A DNA stretch of 64,000 bases from Ectocarpus siliculosus (Eukaryota; Sar; Phaeophyceae; Ectocarpales; Ectocarpaceae). The position numbers and the translations under genes were made by a program. The notes under the pieces were generated by a model. It was not told the origin of the DNA, ran no database searches, and saw only the letters and a program-made list of their open reading frames with translations. This document shows, in pieces, positions 38,001-49,905 of this stretch. Every line of letters starts with the position of its first letter. Positions within the stretch are counted from its first letter, which is position 1. Location of the stretch: the NCBI GenBank assembly GCA_000310025.1, contig FN649759.1:899087-963086 (forward strand), in the 5' to 3' direction.

Positions 38001-38354
38001 CGCTAGCAGCACTACCGCGGTGATCATGTTGGAGAAAGTCGAGAAAGATGCCGTGCTTACGGTTAAGGAGGTCTCCAAGGTCGGCCCCGTCAAGCTAGCG
38101 ACCGTCACGCTGCCATCCCTGGGGCATGAGGTGCGCTTCCGTACATCGTTCTCTGAGCGGTACAATTTTACGACGGACCCAGGTTCATTATTGCTGTTTA
38201 TTTTGTTTTCTTTCGAATTGCTTCATTATTTCTTCGGTTTCTAGGCTACGTGTTGGGGAGAGAGACGCACGAAACGCTCATCGTCTCCGGCCGCGTTAGC
38301 TGCGAAGGCCGGCGTCAACCGTTACAAGTCCATCTCTCTCCCCACAAATACTAG
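35021..38354 (+). CDS. Four-exon gene, unidentified product (223 aa)
   Basis: Exons: 35021-35139, 35655-35790, 37876-38182, 38245-38354. They join in phases 2, 0 and 1, and sum to 224 codons ending in TAG. The first donor is AA|GTGAGT and the last intron is only 62 bp with a TTTCTAG acceptor. The protein has an Ala/Ser/Thr-rich start, segments FTLDLGKRRGG and HLALVSGNAVYSAG, a low-complexity Ser/Gly/Ala linker, then a likely folded part with DAVLTVKEVSKVGPVKLATV and HEVRFRTSFSERYNF. No family is recognised. The same strand continues 1 kb later with an XRCC4-like gene; the two could be one gene if the last exon is wrong. Intron 2 (2.1 kb) carries two MITEs. Confidence 0.58.
36217..36446. mobile_element. 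MITE family B, copy 2 (in intron 2 of the 35-kb gene)
   Basis: The left arm (36220-36287) and the reverse complement of the right arm (36383-36446) match over about 60 bp. They share ATCATGGAG, GCGTTGGCAC, CCCAAATCTG-like and GTGCTGTCGAA blocks. Spacer about 95 bp, no coding capacity. It is related to copy 1 at 13.0 kb. Confidence 0.75.
37177..37400. mobile_element. MITE family A, copy 2 (in intron 2 of the 35-kb gene)
   Basis: Inverted ends read CGCAAGATATCACACACCCT on the left and AGGGTGTGTGGAATCTTGTG on the right. The interior aligns with copy 1 at 33.4 kb, including AAAGCTCTCGACGAG. It is a second insertion of the same small element. Confidence 0.7.
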
Positions 38355-39365
38355 CCGGGGGACTACAACTGCAACCGCAGGAGTCCCAAAACTGACCAGG
38401 TCCTCAAATGGTACACACCATTCTACAACACCCGACTAGATACCGAATATTCCCGAACTTATGCCCCCACCTTCGAAAGAAAAGGGGTGGGAGGGCGGGA
38501 TTTTCTAAACTCCCGCCGCTACTGCGTTAGGCCGCTGCTGCTGTCCTTCCGTTGCTTCACGCGCTCTGTAGCTCTCACACGTTACCCGACTTTGCTACAG
38601 CCCCTGCGTGGACTCGATCACGGAATGACAATAATAAGTCCAAACACCGTGACCCTGGGTTTCCGATAGAAATCGAAGCCAAATTCTAATTCGACTGTTA
38701 CAAAATAAACACCAGCTATCTGCTCTTCGAACAAAGCTTGCTATTACCGGTGCCCTGGTATGAATGTCCAATGACATGATGGCACTCCACCGCAAGCGTC
38801 TTTCGATGTACATGATTCTCTACTCCCACAATGCCTGGCTCGTTTGAACGTTTGCGCTGGTAGGAAGGGCATCACTCGCGCTGCGTGTCGAACTTTGGAG
38901 TCTGTAACTGTAAGGATGTCGGCACCATCTTGGTGGTTTTCCAACAGGCGCGCTGTTTGGCGAAAAAGTATGCTGTTGTTGAATTTTCTCTTATCGGACA
39001 GTGGAGCAACACACCACGAGTACTGGTTTGTCGTGGCTAGTGGATGTACTACATTCGCACGCGGCGGCATTCCTCGTGGATGTTTATCCAAGTGGACTCC
39101 GCCTCGTTGCGCTTGATCCATGCGACGCAGTCCTGACAACCCTCTCTCTCACGGTGCGCGGGTTCTAGACTCCCTTGTCGCATAACAATGGCACCCTGTG
39201 TTTATTTTCATGATTGTGTTGTTATTCTATCTGCCCACCACGTTCCATGCGCATGCGCCTCATCAAGCACGTTCAGGCAAAGGGTCTCTCGTTTCCTGGC
39301 AAGTCGTCATGCCCACGTGCACCTCGGTTGCTCATTCCTTTCTGGCTGATGCTCATCTTGGCAAG
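38355..39365. other. Gap between two plus-strand genes
   Basis: If the XRCC4-like protein has the usual N-terminal head domain, its exons should be here or upstream. One short candidate lies at about 38714-38757 (acceptor ACACCAG, donor GTATGA, reading YLLFEQSLLLPVPW in one frame). A plus frame at 38844-39116 was not convincing. Confidence 0.35.
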
Positions 39366-42300
39366 GCTGGTGAGGGCGGGCCGCTACTCCGAGCACTGCT
39401 GCTAGGCGCCGTTCGAAAAGCGCACAAGAGGACGAGGGACGCGGAGGAAATGCGGAGGGACCGCGACAGAGCCATCGAGGAGAAGGTCAGGGTGCAGGAA
39501 CTGCTGGACTCCACCCTCAGGAACAAGGAAAAGGTATCTATCATGTTTCTTCCTGCTTTTCTTTTCCATTTTGTGTGTCATCCTAAGAGCTTTTATGTGA
39601 CCCCGGCTGATCTTTACGGAACATTCGTTGACGACCCTCTTTTAGTTGAAAATGATGTTTCCCCCATATCGTTCCTGTCCTCTTGTGTTTTATATGTGTT
39701 CGGACCACGCCCGTAAGCGGATACCGCACGGGGCAATTTAGTTGTGTTTCTTCCGGCTTGTCGGGGTTTGCCATGTGTCAACTTTTTTTTTCTCCCCCCT
39801 ACACTTGTGTTATTCTGATCCGAACCGGTCGCCGGCAGACTGTCTCCAGCATCCTGGAGCGAGCAGCCCTTGTCATCAATGCGAAGAAAGCACGCATCAC
39901 GACTCTCGAGGTACGTCGCGCCTGATGCTTTTCAGCAAGATCTTGCGGAGTTGTTGGAGGACAAAGAAAATACCTGTCTAGTATTTAGCGCAAGTCGCTT
40001 GCTCGTGGGAGTGGATTCGTGTTGAGTTTACAGGGCGACGTATATGTGTTCTTACGTATTGCGGAACATATCCATCTCTTGACATCTAGGATAGATTGGC
40101 AATGACATTTTTTTTTGTTTTCCTGGGTCATTTTATCCGCTGTGCTGTTCATGTTTTACCCCGCAGGAGCCCGGCAGTATGTTAAGTGGTTTGTAGGGGC
40201 ACGCAAAGAATCAAAACAAAAGGTGGTTTCCTAGACCAATCTCAGGGCGAAGGTTCTGGTTGATATGTGGCTGATCTGAGCATGTGTCGTTCATCTTGCT
40301 GTCGTCGCGAACAAGCTACCATGCTGTTGGCTTGATGGTTTGACAGACGACTTTGGACAATCACGTATTATTGTGACGAGCGCCTCGCCGACGACGTAAG
40401 TTGCACACGTACATAGCGTCGACTCGACGTCGGACCCTGACTATCTAACAACACGAGCATGAAAAGACCGACTGATTGCATCTCCGTCTTTGTTAACCGG
40501 AAACACACCTGGGAAGCACTGCTTCAGAGGGTGCTTGCGACACGAAATTTCACTTCCTACATGCGCTAAAGCCCTGATGTAGAGCCTCGCGCCGCACATG
40601 CAGATATATATATATAGTTTTGCCCCCGGACGATGTTCTATTGGTAGAGAGAGAACACAACACCGAAGGCAGGTAGGTTTCTACCATCGACGGGAATAGT
40701 TAGGAGTGATGTTGAGCTGGGGCAACAATGAAGATAAAGGATTTCTGTGTGCAAGCGACGCATTGTTACTCGTTGATACTGTAGATTCATTTCGTCGGCG
40801 TCAGGACCCTTGGAAAGTCGGCCTCTGCACGACCATGGAGATGCTAGCGAATATCGTTTTTGTGCCGTTTCACCGTTATCTTCTGCCGTCTACGCTATGA
40901 CGGTGACCCACCTGACCGCCATGCAGGCCGGTGTTGCGGCATATGACACGGATCACCAAATGTTTGCATCGGCTGCATAATCGTAACAGGCCACACAACT
41001 TTTCGACTTCTCCGAAACAATGAACACTAAATTGTTGCTTGTAACTCGTTGCTTTCTTGTCTCGCACCCGACGTTGATGTGCCATTGTCAGTTCGAAATT
41101 CAGCAACTGGAGCAGAGCGGCAGGGGCGACTCAGAGGGAGGCGAAGACGCATCCTCCGGTTACGACAGCAACGTTGACGACGAGTACAGAGACGAAAGCA
41201 AGGGTGGTCGGGAGGGAGATGGCGATCCGGGTGACGAGGGTACCCCTCCCCCCGGAAAGTGAGCTTCGATCTGTTTTCTGACACCCGCACAGCTGGCCCA
41301 TTTACCCCGTTGCTCGCACGTTGCGATTGCTCATTTCGCAGTCGATTTGTTCTCCAGCCCTGCGTGTCCATGTTGCGTTAGCATACTTCTGGCAGCCCTG
41401 TACCCCATCGATAATACGTGTTTGCTGCTTCTAACTTCACCACGCCGACAACTTCGCGGCCGACTTTGGGGTGGTATGTCCACTGAGTTCGGTGCACTCC
41501 ATCCAGATATGTTCTGCAGGGCCTGTGACCTCTCGAGTGTGGGCTATTGTTGTTAGAGACTCCAGGGCTCCGTCCCAGGTGCTGTGAATCTTGCTCCCCA
41601 ATAGAAGTACATAAAGGAGGAGAACCTTACCTTCAGCTGAAAGGGTGTTGGGTTCGAAAGGAATCAACTCGACACCCTCCAGCAGACGCTGAAACGCAAC
41701 CATCTCCATCTACCTCGGCCACAAGGCCGCTGTTTGGTAATGGTACCAGGTATTGCATCGATTTCATGCGGATGATCTCCTCCGCAAAGCGAAATGCGTT
41801 GAGCACACAATGTTTTTAGGCGTGGCAGTTCCTTGGAAGCGGCAAGCACGGTCACAGCACATACTCGCCGGGACCCGAGCTTCATGCTGTCGTGGTGAAT
41901 CGAAGCTCGTTCCTCGGAGACATGATGAGTCTCCTGAGCTTTGTACACGCTCGGTGTTCGCTGCCCTCAATGCCTTGGCGTTTATGTTTCGTTCCTGCGG
42001 CGCGCCTGTCCTGTTCACTATATATAAACCAGCATCTATTTACAAGCATGCTCACTACAGGACATGTTTTTGCAAACGGTCGGAGAAGTCCAAGTTGTGG
42101 CTCGATTTATTTTTCATCGTCCATTTGATACGGCTGGTGGTTGTCCTTTTGAGCGAGCATCTCCTCATGGCGTATCACCCGGTGGTCTGTGCAGTCACTG
42201 CGGTGGAGGTGCGCGGGAGGATTTGTTCGTGAGAAGCACCGCCGTGTTTATAGTGCCAGGCAACCGTCCAACACCTCCACCCTCACACACAAGACATGTG

Positions 42301-44513
42301 ATTTACCCCCGTTGTGGGACCACTAGTTGCATACGCTCACGAAGGAACGCTGCCTTGCCCCTTTTGGCTGTCCACTTGCCCATGCTCATTCGTCGCGATC
42401 GCCACATGTGGAATCCCAGCGGTAAGGGCAAGGTCAAGGGAAAAGGCAAGGCGGCAAACGCTCAACCTCGAGGTGCCGGCGTTACTCCTGCGGCCGTTTC
42501 CTCGAAACCGAACGACACGGATGCAGGAAGGGTGACAACAGGAGGGGGACAAAAGGGGGTGGGTGGGTCTCCTAGCGGAAAGGGCGGCGGTGCTGGTCGA
42601 GGTGGGGTCAAGGTGAAGGTCAAGACGGAGCCTGGGTTTATGGGGGCCGGGGGAGGTGCTCTCGCGGTGCCGATTGGAACACAGGTGCGATGAGGATGTG
42701 GGTTCAGTGTTTGTGTAGTTTTGACTTTTGAAGACACGCGATTTGTTTCTTTTTTTTTGTTTGTTCCAAATTTCTTTGTTTTCGGCGACGTGGCGGCACG
42801 TACCATTGGTTTCTTAACCTGAGCGTATGAATAATGTGTTTGGAATTTTCCATGATTCACCGCTGACTCAACCTGTCGGACCCACGCCACGACGCAACAA
42901 TAACTCTGCTCTCCCGTAGTTGTCATCGCGCTATTTTTCCAACCCTCACAGACTACTGTGTCTCGGACGTGGACACGCTTGGGGGGTTAGGATTGGCGTG
43001 AATCGAAGACGGGGTTGCGTTTGCTGCTGACCTCGGTATGCGTACCAAAGCTCGGGGGTGAAGGGAAATTGAGAGCGAAAATAATCCATATACCATCGAG
43101 ATATCGGGATACCATGTGTCCCCACCACGAGCGAACTCATTACTACCCAAACGTTCCTGAACCTGTTCGCTATGTTTCGGGCGGAGACAGCTTTTTGGTA
43201 GACAATCACGGTAAGGTCCGGGTTGACAGGAGTGAAGCAGTTCACAATGGTTGGCCCGAGGGCTTGTCATACTCGTTCATGTTTGTGCACAAGGTGAACA
43301 TGAAGTTTGTGGTAAGGACTCTGTGTGCGTTGTGATAAATCCTGGAAGTATGTCCAACAAAACGAACTCATGGTTTTCCCCGAAAGTAGGTTGGGCACTG
43401 GGAGAGTAGGACAAGTTGGCAGAGGTTGGGACAGAACTCTCCATAGGAGAGAAAGGGGGGCATATAGAGGAGCGTACTGTAAGCTTGGGGTGCTCTTGTT
43501 TGATTGCCTACAGAAGACTGTCTGCTGGCATGCTTGTCGGGGATGAGAATTTTGTGGTATTTTCGCGTTGTATAAACTTCATGTGAGTACTGTGTAGAAT
43601 ATATCTTCAACACAAGAATGAAATCGCTGTGGGAGCCAAGTTAGAGTAAATGCAACTAAGACCATGCTTAACACCCGTTGTGGTCGATGTAGAAAACCCC
43701 AACCAACCACCCGCCCCTGCGTGTGCCTGCGTACGTGGGCGTCCAGGAAGTATCGGGTGAGGACCTCTCGAAAGTCGTGGAAGCCACAATCAAGCTTGAG
43801 GGAAACGACGGTCGTGACGGCAGCGGGGCCAATCGAAAACGCTCCCGGCCGCAAGGCTCGGTGCCACCGTCTCCGAACGAGCAGGGATTCCGCGACTCAG
43901 ACGCCGCTGGCGGCGACAGCGGCAGCGGTGGTAGACGTGGCGGTGCCCGTGAAGCGGCCATGTACCTCGGAAGTGATGACGACGAAGGTATAGACGAAGA
44001 TCGGACACCCGCGAAATCGCGGAGAAGGGTTCGGAAGAAACCTGCTGCATCGACCGCTAATACCGAAGGGGGTGGGGGCGGCGATGGCAACCACGGCTCA
44101 GGAGGAGCGGCGGCGGCGGTGCCAGTGGATAGCCGGCCGACACAGGTGAAGGGTGGAGGTGCTTTGCGGGCTCTGACTGATGTGATGGCGTTGGTATTCT
44201 CAACGCGGTTGCGCGATGCCACACATGAGCTGGTGCCAAGTTGTGTACGGTGTCCAGCTGCTGCATCTCTATAGCGACAAAGGCGGTGCTGTCGGTGCTG
44301 ACTCAGTGCTCTGGTCGATGCATCCGACCAACGCATCGAATAGCATCCTTCGGAACTCACGCTAGACACGACCTGCGCCCGCCGGCTGTTGTGCGAAACG
44401 CTCCCCACCGCCTTTTGCTATGTCGCTCTGGTCTTGTTGAGCAGACCACATTTGCATGGACAGATATGCTGGGTGACGACGACAACTCGGACGACTTGGA
44501 TGGCATGCGCTAA
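39366..44513 (+). CDS. XRCC4-like NHEJ protein, coiled-coil and tail (N-terminal head not found)
   Basis: Exons: 39366-39533, 39839-39910, 41092-41258, 42420-42684, 43747-44152, 44464-44513. They join in phases 0, 0, 2, 0, 1 and total 376 codons with stop. The first two exons make a long charged helix (HKRTRDAEEMRRDRDRAIEE) ending in LVINAKKARITTLE. This matches the LNxKKxKIRxL motif of the XRCC4 stalk, which binds DNA ligase IV for double-strand break joining. A low-complexity Gly/Lys/Ser tail follows, with basic stretches (RRRVRKK, NRKRSRPQ), an acidic patch (GSDDDEGIDED) and an acidic end, DDDNSDDLDGM. Tail length is greater than in animals. The globular head (about 120 residues) must be encoded upstream. 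The donor of exon 5 is a choice made by phase. Family assignment rests mainly on the stalk motif. Confidence 0.52.
41367..41742. repeat. Duplicated 0.37-kb segment, copy 1 (inside XRCC4-like intron 3)
   Basis: It matches 45241-45604 in the same orientation at well over 90% identity. The difference includes a 12-bp block (CAGCTGAAAGGG) present only here, and base changes such as AATACG/AATGCG. On the minus strand it reads as an exon-like frame (MVAFQRLLEGVELIPFEPN) ending at a GTAAGG donor, followed by further open sequence. It is likely a fragment of another gene or element copied as DNA, because the presumed splice site is retained. Confidence 0.85.
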
Positions 44514-45240
44514 GCAAGCCCCATAGGCACGTGCAATACAGTACGTTATCGCGCTTGCTGCCAGTAGGTGTTTGGCGACGCGATCTGAATCGAATCGCTT
44601 ATCGTGGAGGAGTCCGAAAACCCGCTGCCGCTTTACTTGCTGATGTTATAATGAACATGCTTAGGCATTGTCCACGCGTTCATAGTCAATTCCGTAACGG
44701 CGCATGGATTGTGTTCGGTATGATATGTGTCGGGTGGTATGTAACGTGACCGGAAGAAACACTACGTATGCAGCCTCCGCGTTCTGTGACCGGCCTCTCT
44801 AATTTTGTGGTCTCATGTCTCTATAGGATTCGAGGATTTGTCTGGGTGTTTGCTATCCTTGCCATCCCGTGGATACTAACACCATCGTCGTGCCTGGACT
44901 ACAGTACTGTATGTATCGTTTGTGTACAGTCTTAGTATTTGTCTGCATCTTGAGTTGGCCGGAAGCGCCATGTTTTAGCATCACATAATCTTCCTCTGCA
45001 AGGTATCTACTGTTGTTCTTCTTTCTACAGCATCAAGGTCTCTGAGCTATCACACTCGACTAGCACCGGTTGGCGCCAGCCTCTGCTGCCACACGCTAGG
45101 GTATGTAGATCTCGAAGGTGGAGCGTGTCCCCGTAAGGCGCGCCCTGCGAACCAAAACATGCACACAGTAGTTCTCGAACTTGGGAGTCTTCGGTTTGCC
45201 AAGCAACCAGGTGGCTGTTATTTTGGGTGCCTCTGAGGGG
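44514..45240. other. No gene recognised (3' flank of the XRCC4-like gene)
   Basis: There are short frames only. The first part should include the 3' UTR and polyadenylation region, but no specific signal is claimed. Confidence 0.4.
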
Positions 45241-45604
45241 GCATGTTGCGTTCGCATACTTCTCGCAGCCCTGTACTCCATCTATAATGCGTGTTTGCTG
45301 CTTCTAACTTCACCACGCCGACCACTTCGCGGCCGACTCTGGGGTAGTATGTCCACTGAGTTCGGTGCACTCCATCCAGATATGTTCTGCAGGGCCTGTG
45401 ACCTCTCGAGTATGGGCTATTGTTGTTAGAGACTTCAGGGCTCCGTCCCAGGTGCTGTGAATCTTGCTCCCCAATAGAAGTACACAAAGGAGGAGAACCT
45501 TACCTTCATGTTGGGTTCGAAAGGAATCAACTCGACACCCTCCAGCAGACGCTGAAACGCAACCATCTCCATCTACCTCGGCCACAAGGCCGCTGTTTGG
45601 TAAG
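45241..45604. repeat. Duplicated 0.37-kb segment, copy 2
   Basis: A near-identical direct copy of 41367-41742, 3.9 kb downstream. It lacks the 12-bp block, so the minus-strand exon-like frame stays in phase but loses four codons before the same GTAAGG donor. Both copies end at the same GGCCGCTGTTTGGTAA. Confidence 0.85.
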
Positions 45605-46679
45605 CATTCAACAGGGGCTGCCCATAAGTAAGCTGACTAACAACACGCGAGATCGTGGGAGAACTGATTTGACTTGCGAACCGAAAAATGGGGAATTTTC
45701 TGGAGACCATATCCATACGTTTCTTCGGGCAAAAGAAATCCGCGCCCGACCACGACCTCCAGACAACGGGACGTGCCGCGTTCTAGGGAACCATGTACGT
45801 GCACCAGCCACACATGAACTGTGAGTGACACAGCAATGCCTTGCACGTTTGCGTTGTTGAGTCCGCTAGACGAACAAGGGAAATAATGGCTAGAGTAGGT
45901 TTTTCCCTTCTCCTGGTGCACTTGTCTTTGCTTGTGTGTGAACGACGAGTTAAGGTGTACTTCCCTGGACCGCACGCTCGTGGGTTTGTACACCGTGCTG
46001 CCCCGCCCGAAACACCCACATTAGCCTACTGCAGATATACATTTTTCAGGCAAGCGCAACAACATGAAAATAACGTCTACCGTCCCCCCCAATGTCATAA
46101 TTCTCTTTCCAAGATCTACAGACTTCGTCATCCCCGATGCCATCAACGCGTCATTCCCGCGACAACACGTTCGTCGTTGACACTTCTACCCAATTGGTGA
46201 CGTATTTTCTGTTTTCTAGCACGACAATACTGTACAGTACTCTCTAGCGATGCCTGAAAAACTGTCCCCCATACACATCACACTTGGACACTTTGTGATC
46301 GTGCCAACCCCGCCCCCTGAAACCCTACTCATCGCTTGCGCCCTCTCGCGCACGTACCTGTGCCCTCTGGTGAAGGTGATTTCCAGGCCATTTTCATTTA
46401 CCGAAACTCCACTAACAACCAAGTCACCATATGCGCGCTGTTCGCTGCGCATCATGGGCATCGACACGACCTACTGAGTTCCCCTAACTCGTGGTGGCAC
46501 CGCCGTTGAATCGATGACATGAAACAGACGCATGTCAGCAGCTAACAGTGCACGTGTGGCAATCACAAGAGAAGGAGAAGTACGAAACCGATTCCGACTG
46601 TAACATGAGTCATCAGGGAACCCCCGCGAGATAAAATTCACACCAGGTAGGTAAAACCCTTTCCCCTATTCCACCGATA
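45605..46679. other. No gene recognised
   Basis: Plus and minus frames of up to about 120 codons overlap, none with motifs. Confidence 0.4.
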
Positions 46680-47041
46680 GACACGTAGATTCGCGCTTCT
46701 TGGTCGGGTGATGCCAATTCAGCGCCGCATAGGTTTGATCGTCTGATACATCTTGAGTTTCCCGTTCCGGTGATTCGGATTTAGCACGGCATGTGTTTTG
46801 ACCGTCTGGGGTGCCTTCGGCTTCCTGGTCGGGTGGCGCTGTTTCAGCGCCGTATAGGCACTGATCGACCGACGCGCCTTGAGCTTCTCGGTCCGGTGAT
46901 GCCGACTTAGGACGGCATGGACTTTGCACGTCTGGGGTGCGTCAAGATTCGGCATCGTTTACATAGGCTATTACCGCCTGGATTGCGTTGAGCTTCCCCG
47001 TCGGTTGATGGCCGCTTCATCTCCCTCTCACTGTCTGACAT
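46680..47041 (-). pseudogene. Minisatellite-encoded repeat protein, frame-disrupted
   Basis: ATG at 47041 begins MSDSEREMKRPSTDGEAQ and runs into an array of about 62-63-bp units. In the best frame (46666-46929) the units read as 20-21 residue blocks rich in Pro, Asp, Glu and Gln. Examples are SASPDREAQGASVDQCLYG, TAPPDQEAEGTPDGQNTCR and SESPERETQDVSDDQTY. The frame starting at the ATG meets a stop at about 46907 and a shift is needed to enter the main repeat frame, so the gene is either broken or spliced here. All three minus frames are open over the array because the unit length is near a multiple of three. Function unknown. Confidence 0.45.
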
Positions 47042-48097
47042 GGCGCTATTGAAGCATGCCAACCCACGCAAAAAGCTTAGAAAAGTAATCGTCCCTGCCT
47101 GGTACTGCGGACGATATGCAACGCCCGGGGGACCTAGAGTGTTCTCCGCGGTCAGCCCAAGAGCCACCAAAGGCCATGACGCCCGTTGCCCCATTGACAA
47201 ACAACCGAGACAGGTTGGCGAGTGGAAGGCCCAAGTACGTTTCGTTGATGGACGGTAAGAGACACCGGCGGATTTGACGAATCTGGTAATCACCAACCGC
47301 GCGATAGCGAAGACCGACCTCCACAAGTTCTCAGGGTGAACCCAAGATTAAGGTGTAGTGTTGTAAACAACGGGAGAAATATGTCCGCCACTACCTCCGC
47401 GAAAACCACGTCAAGTTCCAAGGACAATCGCGGTCGACAGCACTTTCGTCGAAAGGGGTTCTATCCACACGCAAAGTGATATTTGAACCAAACAGGGACT
47501 CGTTCGCAGCAGTAAGCCCGAACAGGAAGATGTTCCGGGCAGACTGTTCCACAAAGAACAGAACAAGCAAGCGAAAAACGCTTCCGGAACTAACTGCGCT
47601 TCCGATCGCGATCATTAGATAGATAGCGGCCGCCGCTGCGCAGGAGGTATCCGGACAAAGAAGCCACATAAACCAAAGAGAATCAACGCCCCCATCATGA
47701 CGCTCTCTTTTGAGTTGGGTACCGGCAGAATATGCAAAAAAAATGTGTTCGGCTCTGGACAACACCTGAGCCATCAAGAGCAGGCAACTCTGCTTCTCAA
47801 CGCCTTGTGTAGCTTGTTGTTGTCACATTGATGTGCAACTCCTCGACGAGCTTCGTCGGCGTTGCCTGTCTGAAGCTTTCCTTCCTTGTTTTTTTCCGGA
47901 AGCCGCAGCTGCTGACTACGGTAACACTCTCGAGCCCGAGACACAGCTAAAACTATGTGACTGAAGAATGAAGACGTCCAAACCGCGACGAAGACCTTGA
48001 AACTATGGTGCCTACGATGACAAGGCCAAAGAACTAAATCCGAAGAAAACCTACGATGACAGGATACGACAAAAGCAAGAAGCAAACGCGAAAGAAT
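47042..48097. other. No gene recognised
   Basis: A minus frame upstream of the minisatellite ATG (to 47326) is open but looks like UTR or chance. A further minus frame at 47391-47777 has hydrophobic patches without a pattern. Confidence 0.35.
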
Positions 48098-48640
48098 CGC
48101 ACAAAAAACGACTCAAGTGTGGGCCGACAGGGGGAGACGGCCGGGGCGCAGGGACTCGCGGAGGGAGCGGCAGCGTCGCAGCATCAGCGACGAGAGTGGT
48201 GCCCCCCGGGGGCAGGGTTTTCCCCGCGATGCCGGGGGGAGACGGCCGGGCCGCAGGCACTCGTGACGGGAGCGGCAGCATCGGCAGCAACACCGGTGGC
48301 GAGAGGAGGGACGACCGGCAGTCATGTGTTCCCCGCGACGCCGGCCGTCGGGACGGCCGGGATGCAGGCACTCGCGGCTAGATAGAGCGGTACAATAGTT
48401 AGCAGCGCCAACGGCGAGAATGGTGACCCCCGGCGGCAGGGTTTTCCACGCGGCGGCGGCGGGGGAGACGGCCAGGCCGCAGGCTCTCGTGGCGGGAGCG
48501 GCAGCATCGGCAGCAGCACCGGCAGCAACACCGGCGGCGCGACGGAGACCACTGGCAGTCATGTGTGTTCTCCGCGGTGGTGGCCGGCCGGGACGCACGC
48601 GCTCACGAACGGAGCAGCGGCACCACCGTTGATGGGAGCG
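48098..48640. repeat. GC-rich minisatellite (about 100-bp unit, 4-5 imperfect copies)
   Basis: Copies share GGGGGAGACGGCCGGG, CCGCAGGCACTCG, GGGAGCGGCAGCATCGGCAG and ATGGTGCCCCC/GGCAGGGTTTTCC blocks. Both strands stay open and encode Gly/Ala/Arg/Pro-rich low-complexity peptides. A shorter run of GACGACGACAGGAGC units follows to 48690. There is no sign of a real gene. Confidence 0.8.
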
Positions 48641-48984
48641 ACGACGACAGGAGCGACGACGACAGGAGCGGCGACGACAGGAGAGGTAACCGTGACGGTG
48701 GCAACGGAGGGTGGACTGGGCTACCGCACGCCATGAGCCAACCCGGCATGCGGCGATCCGTCAGCAGCCGTACAAGGTGACGCCTGCGGTCACGCGATCG
48801 GGGTCTCGTCGAACCGATATCGTGGTTGGGTGCCGGCAAGTGTACTTCATTATCACGCTCGCGGGCTCCTGTAGAGAACGTTTCTGCGTACAGGAGTTAC
48901 TCAAGTTCCGCCCGAAAAAGAACAGTCCACGACCGGCACCGAGTGGACAAAAAATATCGTTCCCCCCCCTACGCCCCTGCGTAT

Positions 48985-49236
48985 ATGCACTACACAGGTG
49001 GAGGTCGACCCCCCTTCCCCAAAATGTCGGATGCCCTCGCCGCCTTGTGGAGGCCTTGACAAGGTCGAACACCTTGGAGAAGACAACCAAGGCCTAAAAA
49101 ATACCTCGATTTCTCCCCTTTCGAGGCCTTGGTTGTCTTATCCAAGGTATTCGACCTTGTCAAGGCCTCAACAAGGGGGCGAGGGCATCCGACATTGTGG
49201 GGAAGGGGGGTGGACGTCCACCTGTGTACTGCTGTA
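48985..49236. mobile_element. Hairpin MITE (family C), about 115-bp arms
   Basis: The left arm (48985-49100) and the right arm (49120-49236) are near-perfect reverse complements. Both contain ACACAGGTGGA at the outer end, then CCCCTTCCCC, ATGTCGGATGCCCTCG, AGGCCTTGACAAGGTCGA and AGACAACCAAGGCCT next to a loop of about 20 bp. The high arm identity suggests a young insertion or active correction between arms. There is no coding capacity. Confidence 0.85.
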
Positions 49237-49905
49237 CTTCTCTTCTGGCGAGGAAATCCTACTACTGCCGAGAGGGCTTTCTGATCACGTATATACATCT
49301 GGTTACGCGCGAATACAGCGAAAACTCCCAGATGAGATCACCCAGAACGCGCTCTGCTCGTTGTTTGCATGCGAGCGGACCCCAGTCTAGCTTCTTTTCC
49401 TCTCCCCAAAAAATGAGCCGGACGGGACATTGGCGGGAGGGGGGAAAGGCAGAGGGCGTAGAACCTGCGTTTCCTCCCGTCTGAGCATGGAATAAAACTA
49501 CCGTTCTTGTGGTGAACGATGCATGGAGGGGGTAAAACACCTGTCTGTGGGCCCGACCAGGTGACAGGATGTGGCCATAGGAAACACGCCCCCAAATACA
49601 ACCTAACAAACAAACAAAGCGTCGTCTGCGGTGAACTTGGGCAGTTGACGGGACTGGTTGTCATGCTCATCGACGATGGCCCCCCACACGCCTTGGATGT
49701 CTTAGAAAGCATACTGGTGTGTTTTGAGCTACTGCTGTAGGAGGGATATATGTGAAAGGAGGGCGGCGACTCGCCTTGTGGGGGGTGCCACCTGTGCAAA
49801 GGGTACACACATACCCGTCCAATACAAGTAAAAGTGGATTCTTGGTGGTGGGATGGGGGACCAATAGGGGACCCCAACAAACTGTTGGAAGAACAACAAA
49901 AATAA
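49237..49905. other. Non-coding flank of the foldback element
   Basis: Both strands carry frames of 60-180 codons without motifs. No gene is called. Confidence 0.4.

Noticed and set aside
38992-39024. SDSGATHHE, resembling the DSGAT motif of Copia proteases
   Set aside because: It is isolated: no zinc knuckle before it and no integrase or reverse transcriptase after it.
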